The position numbers and the translations under genes are program-made. The notes beneath the pieces were generated by a model. That model saw nothing but the letters and a program-made list of their open reading frames with translations, was not told the origin of the DNA and ran no database searches. Below are positions 1-10,552 of a DNA stretch of 64,000 bases, one piece after another. This DNA is from Pseudofabraea citricarpa (Eukaryota; Ascomycota; Leotiomycetes; Helotiales; Dermateaceae). Position 1 is the stretch's first letter, and each line of letters begins with the position of its first letter. The stretch is taken from positions 744,001 through 808,000 of the forward strand of contig JAPWGK010000006.1 of the NCBI GenBank assembly GCA_029641185.1, given 5' to 3'.

Positions 1-1183
1 CACCAGCGACAACTAGATTGAAGTTAGTATTTCATGTTCCGTGGGCTCCTTGTTGTTCATGTACATACCGGCTTTGACCATGGTTGCGAGTTGGGTTGTT
101 TGTTGAAGGGTCTATCATGCACCGAATCAGTACCCCGCACCTGTATCCACCAGCTCTAGAACTTCCAAAAAAGGGGTTCGGTGAACCTACGTGTATAGCA
201 GAATTGAGAAGCTGGAGAAGAGCTGATGATCAGTTGATGGTCAGGAAATGGTATGAGGGAGAGACGAGGAAGCTGATGGGGGAGCTGCAGAGGTTCTTAA
301 GAGGGGATCACAGGACCAGCTCGAAACTGTTGGAGGGGTTGCGGGATCGAAGCTTGCCCACTTGTTCGCTCTGACCACTCACCTTGCACAAGCGAGAATG
401 GCGACCAGTTCAGGAAAGGCGGGGACGATGTGAAAGGATCGGCTGCTGATTTGCTGTCCAAGTAAAGTTATTCGCCGAAGGCTACCTTGAGAAACACAAA
501 TCGTAAGGGAAACCTCTTGGAAGTTAGGACTCGCGGGTCAGTATCGGCGGCATAGGCGATCACGGTTATATTTATATTGACTGCGTCTGATGTTGCTTCT
601 CCCGTTTGTTGTCGTCGATTCTGTGTGTCCGGCAACCTCTACCGCGTGCTTGGCCGAGGCAAGCTCAGTATCGGATAGGATCGGACGGGGCTCTGGTTGT
701 GAGTTGCTGTGACAGGTACGATTATTGCCGATACATTCACATGTGGATATACTTTTGCTGGCTGCTATTGGAAAAGAGTTGTTCTAGAATGTCTCTGATA
801 GCCGGTGAGGTTAGTTCCTAGGAACTTCCTAGGTAGTATGACCGAGCCCAGGGTAAAGGCGGCAACACATGCCAGAGCACGAGTCTGTGTTCCAGGCTTG
901 CGTATGCCAAGTGACTTTTGAAGAGTGCTGCACTTGAGAGGAGCCGTTCAGAATGCTTTCGATTGCTCATATTGCTTCAGCTGAGCTAGCTATGGTGTTC
1001 CTAGGTAGAAGCACACAGGTCTTTCTTCCCTCAACACCTTCTCGTTCATGTCATACACCGGATTCATAGAAAGAACCAATTTTGCTTGCAAAGCCTCAAT
1101 ATAAAACTCCATTCCAGTATGATATCTCGAGCTCTAGCAAAAGGGACCCTTGAACCTAAACTCTCCCACTACCGACAAACCGC
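1..1183. other. Left-edge region with no supported gene
   Basis: I see no recognisable coding region here. Short open frames begin with non-ATG codons and give no family-like protein. The stretch probably holds the flank of a gene lying left of the window plus the 3' flank of the eL28 gene that ends at 1184. Confidence 0.4.
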
Positions 1184-1978
1184 TTATTCCTCCTTAGCAG
1201 CAGCGGCCTTCTTGGCCTTTGCTCCACGGAGCTTTGCCTCTGGGGCTTCCTTAACAGGTCTTTGTGACTGACGGATAGCAGAGGCACGGGCAACAGCCTC
1301 AGCACGGAGATCAGATCGGTATCCGGACTTGGCGACGTGGGAGGCGATGGCCTTGTAGGTCCTGGTATGAGAATCAGCATATAGCTCTTTTTGGCCGTAT
1401 TTCTTTCTGTGCAAACTCACTTTCTTGAGGTCTTGTTTCCACCGAAGGTGGTCTTGGTGACACCGTTTCCTGGCTTCTGTGCGGAAGTGGCCTTCTTGGT
1501 GAGCAGAGTAACACCTCCCTTGTCTCCCTCAGCTGGGATAACTCCGACAGCCTACGCATTCATCAGTAACCATTCTCTCCTGCGCTCTCCTATCCTCGCA
1601 GATTCGATGTGTGTGCATACCTTGGTGTTGACGAAACCAGCATACTAGAGAGAGAATTAGCCCAATGTGCACCCCGTCAATTGCATGTAGATATAGATGT
1701 GTACCTTGCGGGAATGCTTGTTGGTCAAGTTGAGAGGGTCCTTGGAGAATTGGAGACCTCCGCCAGTCTTGCGCTTTACGAGGAAAGCATTTTGGCTTCC
1801 TAAATCCCACACAATCAATCAATCAGCCCTCAAGATCCCGGCGTTCAATTATTTTGCGACTCCTCCTCCGCAGCTCGGGGACGAGTCGGTGGACGGGCGG
1901 ACAGGGAGACAACGTACGGGCAACCTCCCAGATCAGGTCCGCAGACACTTGGCTCGAGTGGAAAGTAGTGGCAGACAT
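1184..1978 (-). CDS. Large-subunit ribosomal protein eL28
   Basis: This encodes cytosolic 60S ribosomal protein eL28 (old name L28e), about 162 residues. I joined five exons: 1918-1978, 1705-1799, 1621-1644, 1421-1551 and 1184-1361. Their sum (489 nt) is in frame. The protein starts MSATTFHSSQVSADLIWEVA, then carries QNAFLVKRK, FVNTKAVGVIPAE, and near the end YRSDLRAEAVARASAIRQSQ, which matches the conserved C-terminal block of the family. The tail is Ala/Lys-rich. The start at 1978 was chosen because the family begins only a few residues before this region and upstream codons look non-coding. Exon three has only 24 nt. The gene is divergent from the DUF2015 gene, with 508 bp between the starts. 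The symbol differs between species, so it is left empty. Identification is firm; exact splice sites are by eye. Confidence 0.9.
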
Positions 1979-2486
1979 ATTGGGCGTGAGATGTGGTGTT
2001 GTCGACTTTTTGCTTCCGGTACGAGAGTCGCCAGTACAAATTCTGGAATATGGCAAATTCAAGTGTGTAGTGTGCGACCAATCAGCTCCCTTCGGCTATT
2101 TTGGATTAGACTTCTGCGCCACTTCCTGTTCGGGCCAAGCGCGGCGTGAGCGGCCTCAGGATCCATGTCCGTATTTGCACGTTGCGTCAGCAGATGGTTA
2201 TCCGTCGCGACGGCGCATGAAGACACCCCAAGGACCCTCGAATGAGATCCGGAGCTGCGGACTTTGACATTTATGCGCTGTGCTTCCTTTGCACACACAG
2301 CATGAACTGAGCCTCTCCATCGTCACTGTTTCATCAACATCAAATCTCGTTTGTCCACATTACTCGCTTTGTTGGTTTGTTAGCACCGGCAGGGAGAACC
2401 AAAGGAGACGGAAACGCCAAAGCCAACACTCCGCAGCTCTATTCAAGAAGAAGAGCTCGTCCGCTCTTTTCTGCCTTCTAATAGAG
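1979..2486. promoter_or_regulatory. Shared divergent promoter region, eL28 / DUF2015
   Basis: This 508 bp gap separates the start codons of two divergent genes, so it must carry both promoters and 5' leaders. The part nearest the DUF2015 gene is pyrimidine-rich, as is common in fungal leaders. No specific binding site can be assigned with confidence. Confidence 0.5.
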
Positions 2487-2980
2487 ATGGGTTACCTCCT
2501 CTACTCGATATCCTTCACCCTCCTTATTATCTCTACTCGTACGTTATGACCCTCCCAGCCCCCTACGCCATCCCCCTCGTGCTCTCTCTCTATCCTATCT
2601 TATACCACCTTCATAAGGGAACATAAAAGCTAACCCCCTATAAAGTCCTTTACCTTACCCGCAACCACTGGATCCCTCTCCTCTCAACCATGCACTTCCC
2701 CGGCTCTTCATACCTCTACTCGCGGCTGCCATCTTCCTTCGCCGCGGACATCGAGAACGGCTTCTCTTCATCGGCCTTCGACCTCAGCGGGAACGTCTCC
2801 GCAGGAGATAGCCGCGCCGGACTAGATGATGCCTCGAAGCGCGAGATCCAGATGATCATGAAGAAGCGCCGCGTGAACTTCGACGAGGCCAGGAGGATAT
2901 ACACAGAGGGTCGATTTGCGAAGAACGGCATCGCACCAGATGGGCTACCGAGAGACCCCAAGTTCGTCAGCTTTTCATAG
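2487..2980 (+). CDS. DUF2015 family small membrane-anchored protein
   Basis: Two exons (2487-2538 and 2646-2980) give a 128-residue protein. The intron splits a Leu codon and joins the hydrophobic N-terminus (MGYLLYSISFTLLIIS) to YLTRNHWIPLL. This makes a probable single membrane anchor over roughly residues 1-25. The conserved C-terminal half reads DSRAGLDDASKREI, then KKRRVNFDEARRIYTE, ending GLPRDPKFVSFS. I recognise this pattern from the fungal family DUF2015, whose function is unknown. An ATG at 2690 gives a shorter frame but would drop the membrane segment, so I chose the upstream start. Function is not inferred. Confidence 0.85.
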
Positions 2981-3744
2981 ATGAAGGGTTCTCAGCACCG
3001 CATCTTCACGAGCATCTACGCATCTACGCACACACACAAACACACACATACAAACTATTATTCGGATTCTACTACTTTACGACCATGCAACTTCACCTAC
3101 TGCACACTTCATCTGCTCTCAACCGTCTATGAATATCAGCCATGACACATCAATGACAGACAGACATCGATACCAATACACCTGGATCGAACCAAAACTA
3201 TTACTTTCAACATAGGGAGTACTTGATTGTATCTTCTCTTTCCTTGGAGCGAGTTTGGGGCTTGAGGCAGGATGAGATGATGACTCTTAGAGCACACACC
3301 ACTGCTTCCATACCGGCGCTTGGTGTATTTAGAGGGGGGTTAGCTAGCAGGCGTACTGGATACCGGATTTGATCCAGGACATAGTCTTGGTGCATCAAGC
3401 ACCATTCCCTTTGTTAGGATTCCTTATATTCAAGATTTTGTCAGAAATTAAATAGCTTCATCTACAATGGAACTTGTTAAGACAATTTGTTTTTAAGCAC
3501 TAAACTACACGAGTGAAAATTGGAGATAGCAAGTGCGTAGAATCAAAGCATGTATAATCAACATGTACTCGTTTTCAATCCATGAGCCATCCAAGTACGC
3601 CGATTATCGCCTCGCCTCGCCTCGCCTGGTCTCACCCGCTGTGAATACCATAGCAGCATCCAAATCAGTTCCAACTCTTTCTAACTTGTCTTGTAACCCC
3701 AAAAAAAAGATGCCATCCCACCTTACCTAAGAATACGCATAGTC
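2981..3744. other. Convergent intergenic region, DUF2015 / TUP1
   Basis: Both flanking genes end here, so the stretch holds two 3' untranslated regions. It contains a short (AC)n run near 3030-3050 and a small direct repeat of cgcct near 3610-3630. No coding signal is seen. Confidence 0.5.
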
Positions 3745-5812
3745 TCATACATTCTTGTACGACCAGATTCTTGCCCTCATATCACCAGAGCCAGTTGCAA
3801 AAGAACCGCCAGTAGGACTGGGAGCGACGGAGATAACCGAGTTTTTGTGACCTTGCAACATGAGTTGGGTGTTGCCGGTTCGGGGATCCCAGAACTGAAC
3901 ACCCCTGTCCTTGGATCCGGAGAGAACCCAGTTTCCATCGGGGGTGAGGGCGACAGAGAGAACAAAATCCTGTCGTTGCATTAGCATTGTAAGAATAATT
4001 ATGGGTCTGACTCGTAAATACCTTGTGTCCCTCAAAGGTCTTAATGCATCGTCCACCTTTGGGGCCCGTATTGGGGTGTCCACCTCTAGGCGCGACCAAC
4101 TCCCACATCTTGATCGTCTTGTCCAAACTACCAGAGACAAGGTCTTTGCCGTTTGGTGCAAATGCCACCGAATAGACACTATCCTTGTGGCCATCTGGAC
4201 CTTCGAGACGCTCCACAAGATATCCTGTAGCAGCGTCCCAAACGCGTACGCTCTTGTCGAGGGATCCGGCTGCGACATACTTGGTATCTGGGGAGATGGC
4301 AACAGTAGTAACACCATCCTCGATACTAAGTGTAAGAATGTTTTGGGAAGCCTCAATGTCCCATAGACGGACGGTACGATCACCACTACCGGAAGCAATG
4401 GTGCGGCCATCACGAGCAAAATCGAGCGAGTAGATGTCCTGCTCGTGACCAGCAAAAGTGTTTCTGATGGTCCTGTTCGCAATGTCCCAGACCTAAATGA
4501 AAATTAGCAGGAGTTACAAGCTACACAATTTACAGATCCGACGTACTCTAATCAACTTATCTTCGGCACCAGTCGCGAGGTATCTACCATCGGGACTGAA
4601 GCAAACACTTCGGATGTACAAGTCTCCAATAGCATCGACTGATTCGTCTTGCAAGACGCAGATCTTAGCTCCTGTGACAACATCGAAAATTTGTGCGGAT
4701 CGGTTGCAACCTGTTGCAACATACTTTCCATCGTGACTGAAACGAACGCAGCATACCACACTCTCATGCTGGAGTGTATGCAGGAGGTCGACATCTAGTA
4801 CACGGGGAACTCCTGGGTTGAAGATTGCGAACCAGTCCGATTCGACCTTCTTCTGGTGGGGTGGCAGGCGCTCCAAATCTAGCTCAGCAAGAGCATTTCC
4901 GACATTGGCTTGCGCATATTGCGGGGGACGATGGTCAGGAATTGGGTGCCCGACTTGGGGCGACGCTCTTGGATCAGGATAAGGGATTGGCTGGTTCAAT
5001 TGAGGCGTGGCTGGTCCACCAGGTCCTCTGTTCAATCTAGGGCCTTTGCCAGGGCCTGGGGAGGCAGTAGATTGAGGTGGCTGTGGACCGTAGCCGTTAG
5101 GTGCTGGTCCCTGGGGATAACCTCCAAATGGCGCTTGCTGAGATGGTCCTGGAGGTCCTTGTAGACCTGGAGGAGGTTGAGGCATCTGGTGTTGTGGAGG
5201 GCCTTGTTGCTCTGGCTGTGGTGGGGGCGGGGCGAGACCTGGAGCTCCTTGACCTCCCTGTCCTGCCATAATTCCACCAAATAGGTTACTTGGTCCATGG
5301 CCGATTGATGGTGGTGCTTGAGACGGGCCTGCATGCTGAGGAGGTCCTCCAATGGCCGATGGGCGTGGAGGGCCACCGCGAGCTTCGAGTTCTCGGTGTA
5401 GGCGCTGAATCTCGTCGTCATATCTGTCAAGAATTTAATTTAACGCCTTACGGAACGGAGATGCTATGCCCTACTTTGATTTCAGAGCCAAGTGTGTTTG
5501 TTCCATGGCGTACACCTTCTCTCGGACCATCTGCATCTCCTGTATTTGATTTGCAACTAGTAGAAAATGTCAGTTACGTTCATGTATCCACGCGACCATC
5601 AAAGCCAGAACACGGAACTGGACCAATGCGTGGACCAGCACCCTCCATGACGGGATCATCCAACAACATAGCAACTTACTGTTGTGCTCATACTCTCCAC
5701 TTGCTCGTGCCTGATTCTCGAATTCGGTGCGAATACCGTCCAACAGCTCGTTCAAGCGCACCGAGCCCGGATTCTGAGGGGCTCCGAGCCCGCGATGGTT
5801 GTACATTGACAT
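3745..5812 (-). CDS. TUP1: Transcriptional co-repressor Tup1 (WD40)
   Basis: This encodes the global co-repressor Tup1 (RcoA/Rco-1 in moulds), which works with Ssn6/Cyc8 in the nucleus. Five exons (5680-5812, 5475-5556, 4547-5423, 4022-4492, 3745-3969) sum to 1788 nt, a 595-residue protein, typical for the family. The N-terminal tetramerisation domain is about residues 1-75 ([14 protein letters not shown], then [12 protein letters not shown]). A Gly/Pro/Gln-rich linker follows to about residue 190, then a conserved block ([12 protein letters not shown]), then WD40 repeats with signatures such as [22 protein letters not shown] and [11 protein letters not shown]. The last residues are ARIWSYKN. 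All introns fall on consistent phases, so no break is suspected. It is divergent from ERG3 across 2.8 kb. Confidence 0.95.
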
Positions 5813-6420
5813 GGTGACGGTTTTGTTGACGCTTCGATTGACGTGTTTCTGTGTTTACAGCCTTGAATCCTTTGGCCTGGATTGGCGTATACACCTTCTC
5901 GATAACGCTACCTCTGGAAATGAATGTGATGGGTCGGATGATGGCGAAAGCGATCAATCTGTCGATGTCGATAGAGTGCGATGAGCGATCAGACGGTACT
6001 GCTCACGGCTGCACCAGGCCTCTTTACCCTCTCGAAATGGTAGCTGCACGAGGCTAGTGAGTCCGGGTTATCGCGATGCTGGTAGAGTGTGACGGGGTCG
6101 AGATCGGGTTGATATCTATAATGGTGGTGGACCAGCTCGATGCGACGCGCTTCGCTTGAGACTGTTGATGAAGAAAAGAAAGAGATGGGGAGGGAAAGAG
6201 AGAAATGGAGCGGCTGCTGTCACTTGGTTTCCAGCGGCAGGAAGCTTTCGTGGGTTAGGGGAGTTCTGGGCCGTGGTGCACCCACCAGTGATGATTATTT
6301 TTCCACGGCCAATCACGTACAGGCTCCCCGCCTTCATACTGCGCCATGATTTATCTTAGAAAATCGCTGAGATTTGCTGCGACCCCTGCAAGAAAGGCCG
6401 AAGCGGGAAAAGCAAGGCGA

Positions 6421-6466
6421 CAGGGGGGGAGGAGTGGGGGGGGAGGGGGGAGGGGAGGGGGTTGTA
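6421..6466 (+). repeat. G-run tract with quadruplex potential
   Basis: The plus strand carries five or more runs of four to nine G separated by single A or short spacers. This satisfies the usual four-run rule for an intramolecular G-quadruplex. It lies about 610 bp upstream of the TUP1 start, on the strand opposite to the TUP1 mRNA. Confidence 0.6.
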
Positions 6467-6934
6467 GGGCCTAGCAAGCCTGGGAGACAGGGTCGCAGGG
6501 TAAGTACTGTACTGTAGAGGTAGCAAGGTCGCAGGGCAGGACAGCAGGGTAGGCCAGCGGGCCACAGGGGCTCCAGGATAGGCGGGTGTGGCCGGCAGGA
6601 CGTGTTGTTTGCTTTTTCGACAGCGCTGGTTCAGTGGTAGTACAGTAGTGTTCAGCAGCAACAAAGTTCGGTAAAGGGGGGCGGCTGCTTGTTTGTTTGG
6701 GCCCTTAAGAGGGGGGGTTTAAGGTTGCCATAGGTAAGTACGGTACAGTACAGTAAAGTGCAGTACGCTGTACTCCGCGAGATGCATGTACTGTCCAGTA
6801 TTCTACTGCACAGTAATAACAATTAACAAACTCGGTCACACACACCCATACAGTCACTGAATGCCTCCCCCCCATCTTTCTCCTTCTCAGTCTTCTCAGT
6901 CTTCTCTCTCTTCTCTCTCTTTCTCTTTCATCGT

Positions 6935-6958
6935 TGCGCTGCGCTGCGCTGCGCTGCT
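6935..6958 (+). repeat. TGCGC pentanucleotide tandem
   Basis: Four and a half copies of the unit tgcgc follow a CT-rich tract. It is a simple repeat with no coding role that I can see. Confidence 0.6.
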
Positions 6959-8360
6959 ACCTAACTCGGTGGTGACCCGTGGACGCATGAACATGCATGG
7001 CATCTGAGCCCGCACACCCACGCCCACGCCCGCACTTTGCCGTCGTTTAGTGTTGCGCTGTAGCCGGGCGATTGGCGCAGGTGGAATCTGGTGGATGCGT
7101 TCGTTCACCAGCACTCCAGAGTCCAGAGTCCAGACAGAGGGAAACACTCCAACCCCCCAAAAGCTTGTGTTACTACGTACGTAGTATAGATGAAGTAATC
7201 AACGCAACCACCACTGACTGGTGTACCACAACAGCTTCCCGCTGCTCTGAAGTCGCCCCATTTTGTCTTTTCTTCTCCTCTTTTTCCGACTCGCGATAGA
7301 GATGAAAGTGGGAATGGGAACAGCAACGGAAACCCTACAGTATAGAGGTGATGCCAGGTGATGATCCACGTGACTGTCCATAAGATTCGGGTAAGCTGCA
7401 AGTCAGCTCATGTCGTCACCCAGAGGAATAGATAGCAAAGGCCTCTAGCTCTTTCAAATCAACAGGATCAATCAAGTCAAGGCCCACTCTCTCAAAAAAA
7501 GAAACATGTGAAACTAAAGGTGCAAGATGAATGAAGCTGCAGTGTGATGATACTGTGACCATCCATGGATTCAACAATCGGTCGTGTATGCAGCCATGCA
7601 TGGCAGCTTCCTTTCCCCCCGGTGTACAACAGGAAGTTGGAACAGAAAGATCGCCGGAAATAAGTCAGAGTGAAGCTAAGTCAACCAGCTAAGCGATTCA
7701 GCACTTGTAACGTGTCGCTTTTGTTTCTTCTCGCGGTGATATATATTGCACAGTGCTTGAACCTGGCTTTGTCAATCTTCCACCATACCGACAGTTGCGA
7801 GTCAGTCCTGCAGGCCAGGGCGCTTCCGAGAGTTGGTTTGGTTCCTCGTACGGTAGAGTAGATGTCGTCTCAAGTCAAGAAGTCCTTGTTCGCAAAGTAA
7901 GTTCCATACACAATTCAATACAGAAATCAAACAACTGAAAGATAGAAAGAAATAAAGGGTTTCCTCTCGGTACTTATGCACTGCAAGAAGCAACCCGGCG
8001 ATGCGAGCCATACTCTCTGCCCAGTGCCCATGGCAGATATATTGTCCCATTCCAAGCCAAGTCCGACAGAGAAAGGGGCTTGGGCTAATTAAACAACAGC
8101 TCACAGCTCAGGACGAAGCGACAAACGGGCCATCGACTGCGTGTATATATGGTGTGTGTGTGTGTGGTGACTGCTCAGTCGTCTGCTGAGAAGTGTGATG
8201 ATTGCTCCAGAGGCCAGAGTCCAGTGGAGTGGAATCATCCGCGATCCGGCCTCGATTGTGCTTCGGGATGCGACATCTCCGGCTACGCAAAATGGCATGA
8301 TAACCACGTGATGCCTTCAACACCTTAGGCGCCATCGGCCCGCCGTATGCTGCCAGATTG

Positions 8361-8382
8361 GGCTGCGTGATTGGTCGCAGCC
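8361..8382. promoter_or_regulatory. CCAAT box inside a 7-bp palindrome, ERG3 promoter
   Basis: GGCTGCG and CGCAGCC form perfect 7-bp arms around the loop TGATTGGT, which contains an inverted CCAAT box. It sits about 265 bp upstream of the ERG3 start. A second ATTGG lies just upstream at 8357. CCAAT boxes are bound by the Hap/CBC complex in fungi; binding here is inferred only. Confidence 0.4.
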
Positions 8383-8646
8383 CCGGGCTAGCTACCTTTT
8401 GTCAGGTACGGGAAATTTTGCGGCGCGCAGGGATCTTGTAGAAATACAAGTCTTGCCCTCCGCGACTCCGGCCCTCCTATCTTAACTGCTCATTTTCCTC
8501 CTTGCCACACTCTTTTCCGTGTACATCTCCCATCAAACAATTGCACCCAACAAACCCATTGATTTGGAGTTTGGAGCCCTACGAAATCCCTTCATTCCTA
8601 GTCCTGCCAACAAAGAACGCTCCCGACTCACTGATTCACCGCCACC

Positions 8647-9737
8647 ATGGACATCGCGCTCGAGGTATTAGATACCTACATACTCGACTATGTCTACGCA
8701 GCTGTCCTGCCCGCCCACCCCGCGCCCTACAACCTGAAAGACGGCGCCAGCAATTACACAGTTCCGGCGCAAGCCTCGCCATGGCACTATGAGCCCTCGA
8801 ACACCTTTTTTTCTCTCGAGCCGCCGGAAGCTGCATATATGAGTGCCTGGACGAGAGACAATCTCTACAGACAATCTGTGTCTTTGTTCTTCGTAACATG
8901 GTTCGTGGCTAAAATTCCACCGCCGAATAACACTCACTAAACTGCAACAGGTTGGCTGGCGCAGCTATCTACTTTATCGTTTCCTCACTATCCTATGTCT
9001 TCATCTTCGACAAGACCACCTTCAAGCACCCCAAGTTCCTCAAGAACCAGATCCGAATGGAAATCAAGCAGGCCGTCTCAGCCATGCCCACTATCGCTGT
9101 CCTGACAACTCCCTTCTTCCTGCTCGAGGTCCTCGGCTACTCGAAACTGTATGAGAGAAGTGCCCAAGGACCAGGAGTATGGTACGACTGGCTCCAGTTC
9201 CCGCTTTTTATCCTCTTCACCGATTTCTGTATCTACTTCATTCATCGTGGACTCCACCACCCTCTGATCTACAAGCACTTGCACAAGTCTCACCACAAGT
9301 GGATCATGCCTACTCCATACGCCTCGGTAGCTTTCAACCCATTCGACGGTTTCATGCAAAGTCTGCCATATCACGCCTACCCATTCCTCTTCCCTCTCCA
9401 GAAGTTTGCTTACCTGGGTCTCTTCTTGTTCGTTCAAATCTGGACTGTCTTCATCCATGACGGAGAATATGTCGCTAATTCCCCTATCCTAAACGGAGCT
9501 GCATGCCACACCATGCACCACTTGTACTTTAACTACAACTACGGCCAATACACCACTCTCTGGGATCGCCTTGGAGGTAGCTACCGCCAACCAAATGAGG
9601 AGTTGTTCAGACGCGAGAGCAAGATGGGCCAGAAGGAGTGGGAACGACAAGTGAAAGAGATGGAGAAGATTGTCAAGCAAGTCGAAGGCTCCGACGATCG
9701 AAGCTACGGCAGCGAGGAGACCAAGAAGGCCCAGTAA
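8647..9737 (+). CDS. ERG3: Sterol C-5 desaturase (Erg3)
   Basis: This enzyme introduces the C-5 double bond in ergosterol synthesis at the ER membrane. Exons 8647-8900 and 8951-9737 sum to 1041 nt, giving 346 residues. The 50 bp intron splits the Trp codon in FVTWLAGAA. The fatty-acid-hydroxylase superfamily histidine boxes are all visible: HRGLHH, HKSHH and HTMHH, in order across about residues 195-290. Several hydrophobic segments precede and separate them (for example [16 protein letters not shown]). The C-terminus is charged and Lys/Glu-rich. The start codon is in a near-perfect Kozak context. Many moulds carry two ERG3 paralogues and I cannot say which one this is. Confidence 0.93.
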
Positions 9738-10552
9738 TCGAAAGGGTGCATTTAGAAAAGCTGGAGAGGCTTGATTAATGAAGAGATGGGTGCAAGCGAC
9801 TTGGAGTATATGAACGCGAGAGTGTAGAAACTGTACATATTTGTGTGGACATAAGGGAGACTGTGCATAGTAACGGCGTTGCGGGAACTTCTATTGATCT
9901 TTCCTAGGGGTGGCCGGCTTAGTCCTTTTCTCTCGTTAATAGACTCCAGGACTTGATAGATGAGTACCTGGGTCAACCTTTGTAATATATATGATGGGGT
10001 TTTGGCCTAATACTTGTTTCCTTTACATATTGCCAGAAGATATATACCATCATTAACCTTAAAAGTACTTCTGGGTGACACAAATTCCAGTCACAGAAGC
10101 CTGGATTGACATGCAATAAGCGAGCACGCGGTAGAGAAGATCATTAGCTGGTTTGCTTGGTAGTGGTTCAAGCAACGCTAAGTGGTTAAGGTTACACAAC
10201 TAGCTTGCGACGGAGGAGGGAAAAGGGAAAGGGGGAGAAGGATCTGTATAAATGAAAGCTATAACCGCTCGCTGTAACTAGAACCACGTTCCTTTTCATA
10301 TAAGTTCCACCACCCGTTCATGATTGTGTACCTAGGTATGTATGGTATAAGACCAGTCGGCCCTTCCGTATTCGCACATAAGCCATTTCTAAAGCAAAGT
10401 CTCTTCCCGTGCCTGTCCGCGCCGTTTTTTTGTGTGATTCCACATCATCCCTTCCACCTTCCTTCTGCCTGGGAGAGAAAGGAAAAAAGAGCAAAAGTCT
10501 ATATATGAGCGCAATGAAAGTATGTCAGCTGATCTGGCTCGGGATCCCGACA
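9738..10552. other. Convergent intergenic region, ERG3 / PFK-2
   Basis: This 815 bp stretch carries the 3' ends of two convergent genes. It is AT-rich in its middle part. I see no further gene or strong repeat. Confidence 0.5.

Larger units (their letters stand above)
5813..8646. promoter_or_regulatory. Long divergent region between TUP1 and ERG3
   Basis: This 2.8 kb gap holds both promoters. It contains a G-run tract (6421-6466), several TACAGTAC-like stretches (about 6505-6515 and 6735-6790), CT-rich DNA at 6870-6930, a short TGCGC tandem (6935-6958), a (GT)n run (8151-8167) and a CCAAT-containing hairpin (8361-8382). No convincing coding frame is present. The ERG3 start lies in a strong context (gccaccATGG). 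Confidence 0.5.
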
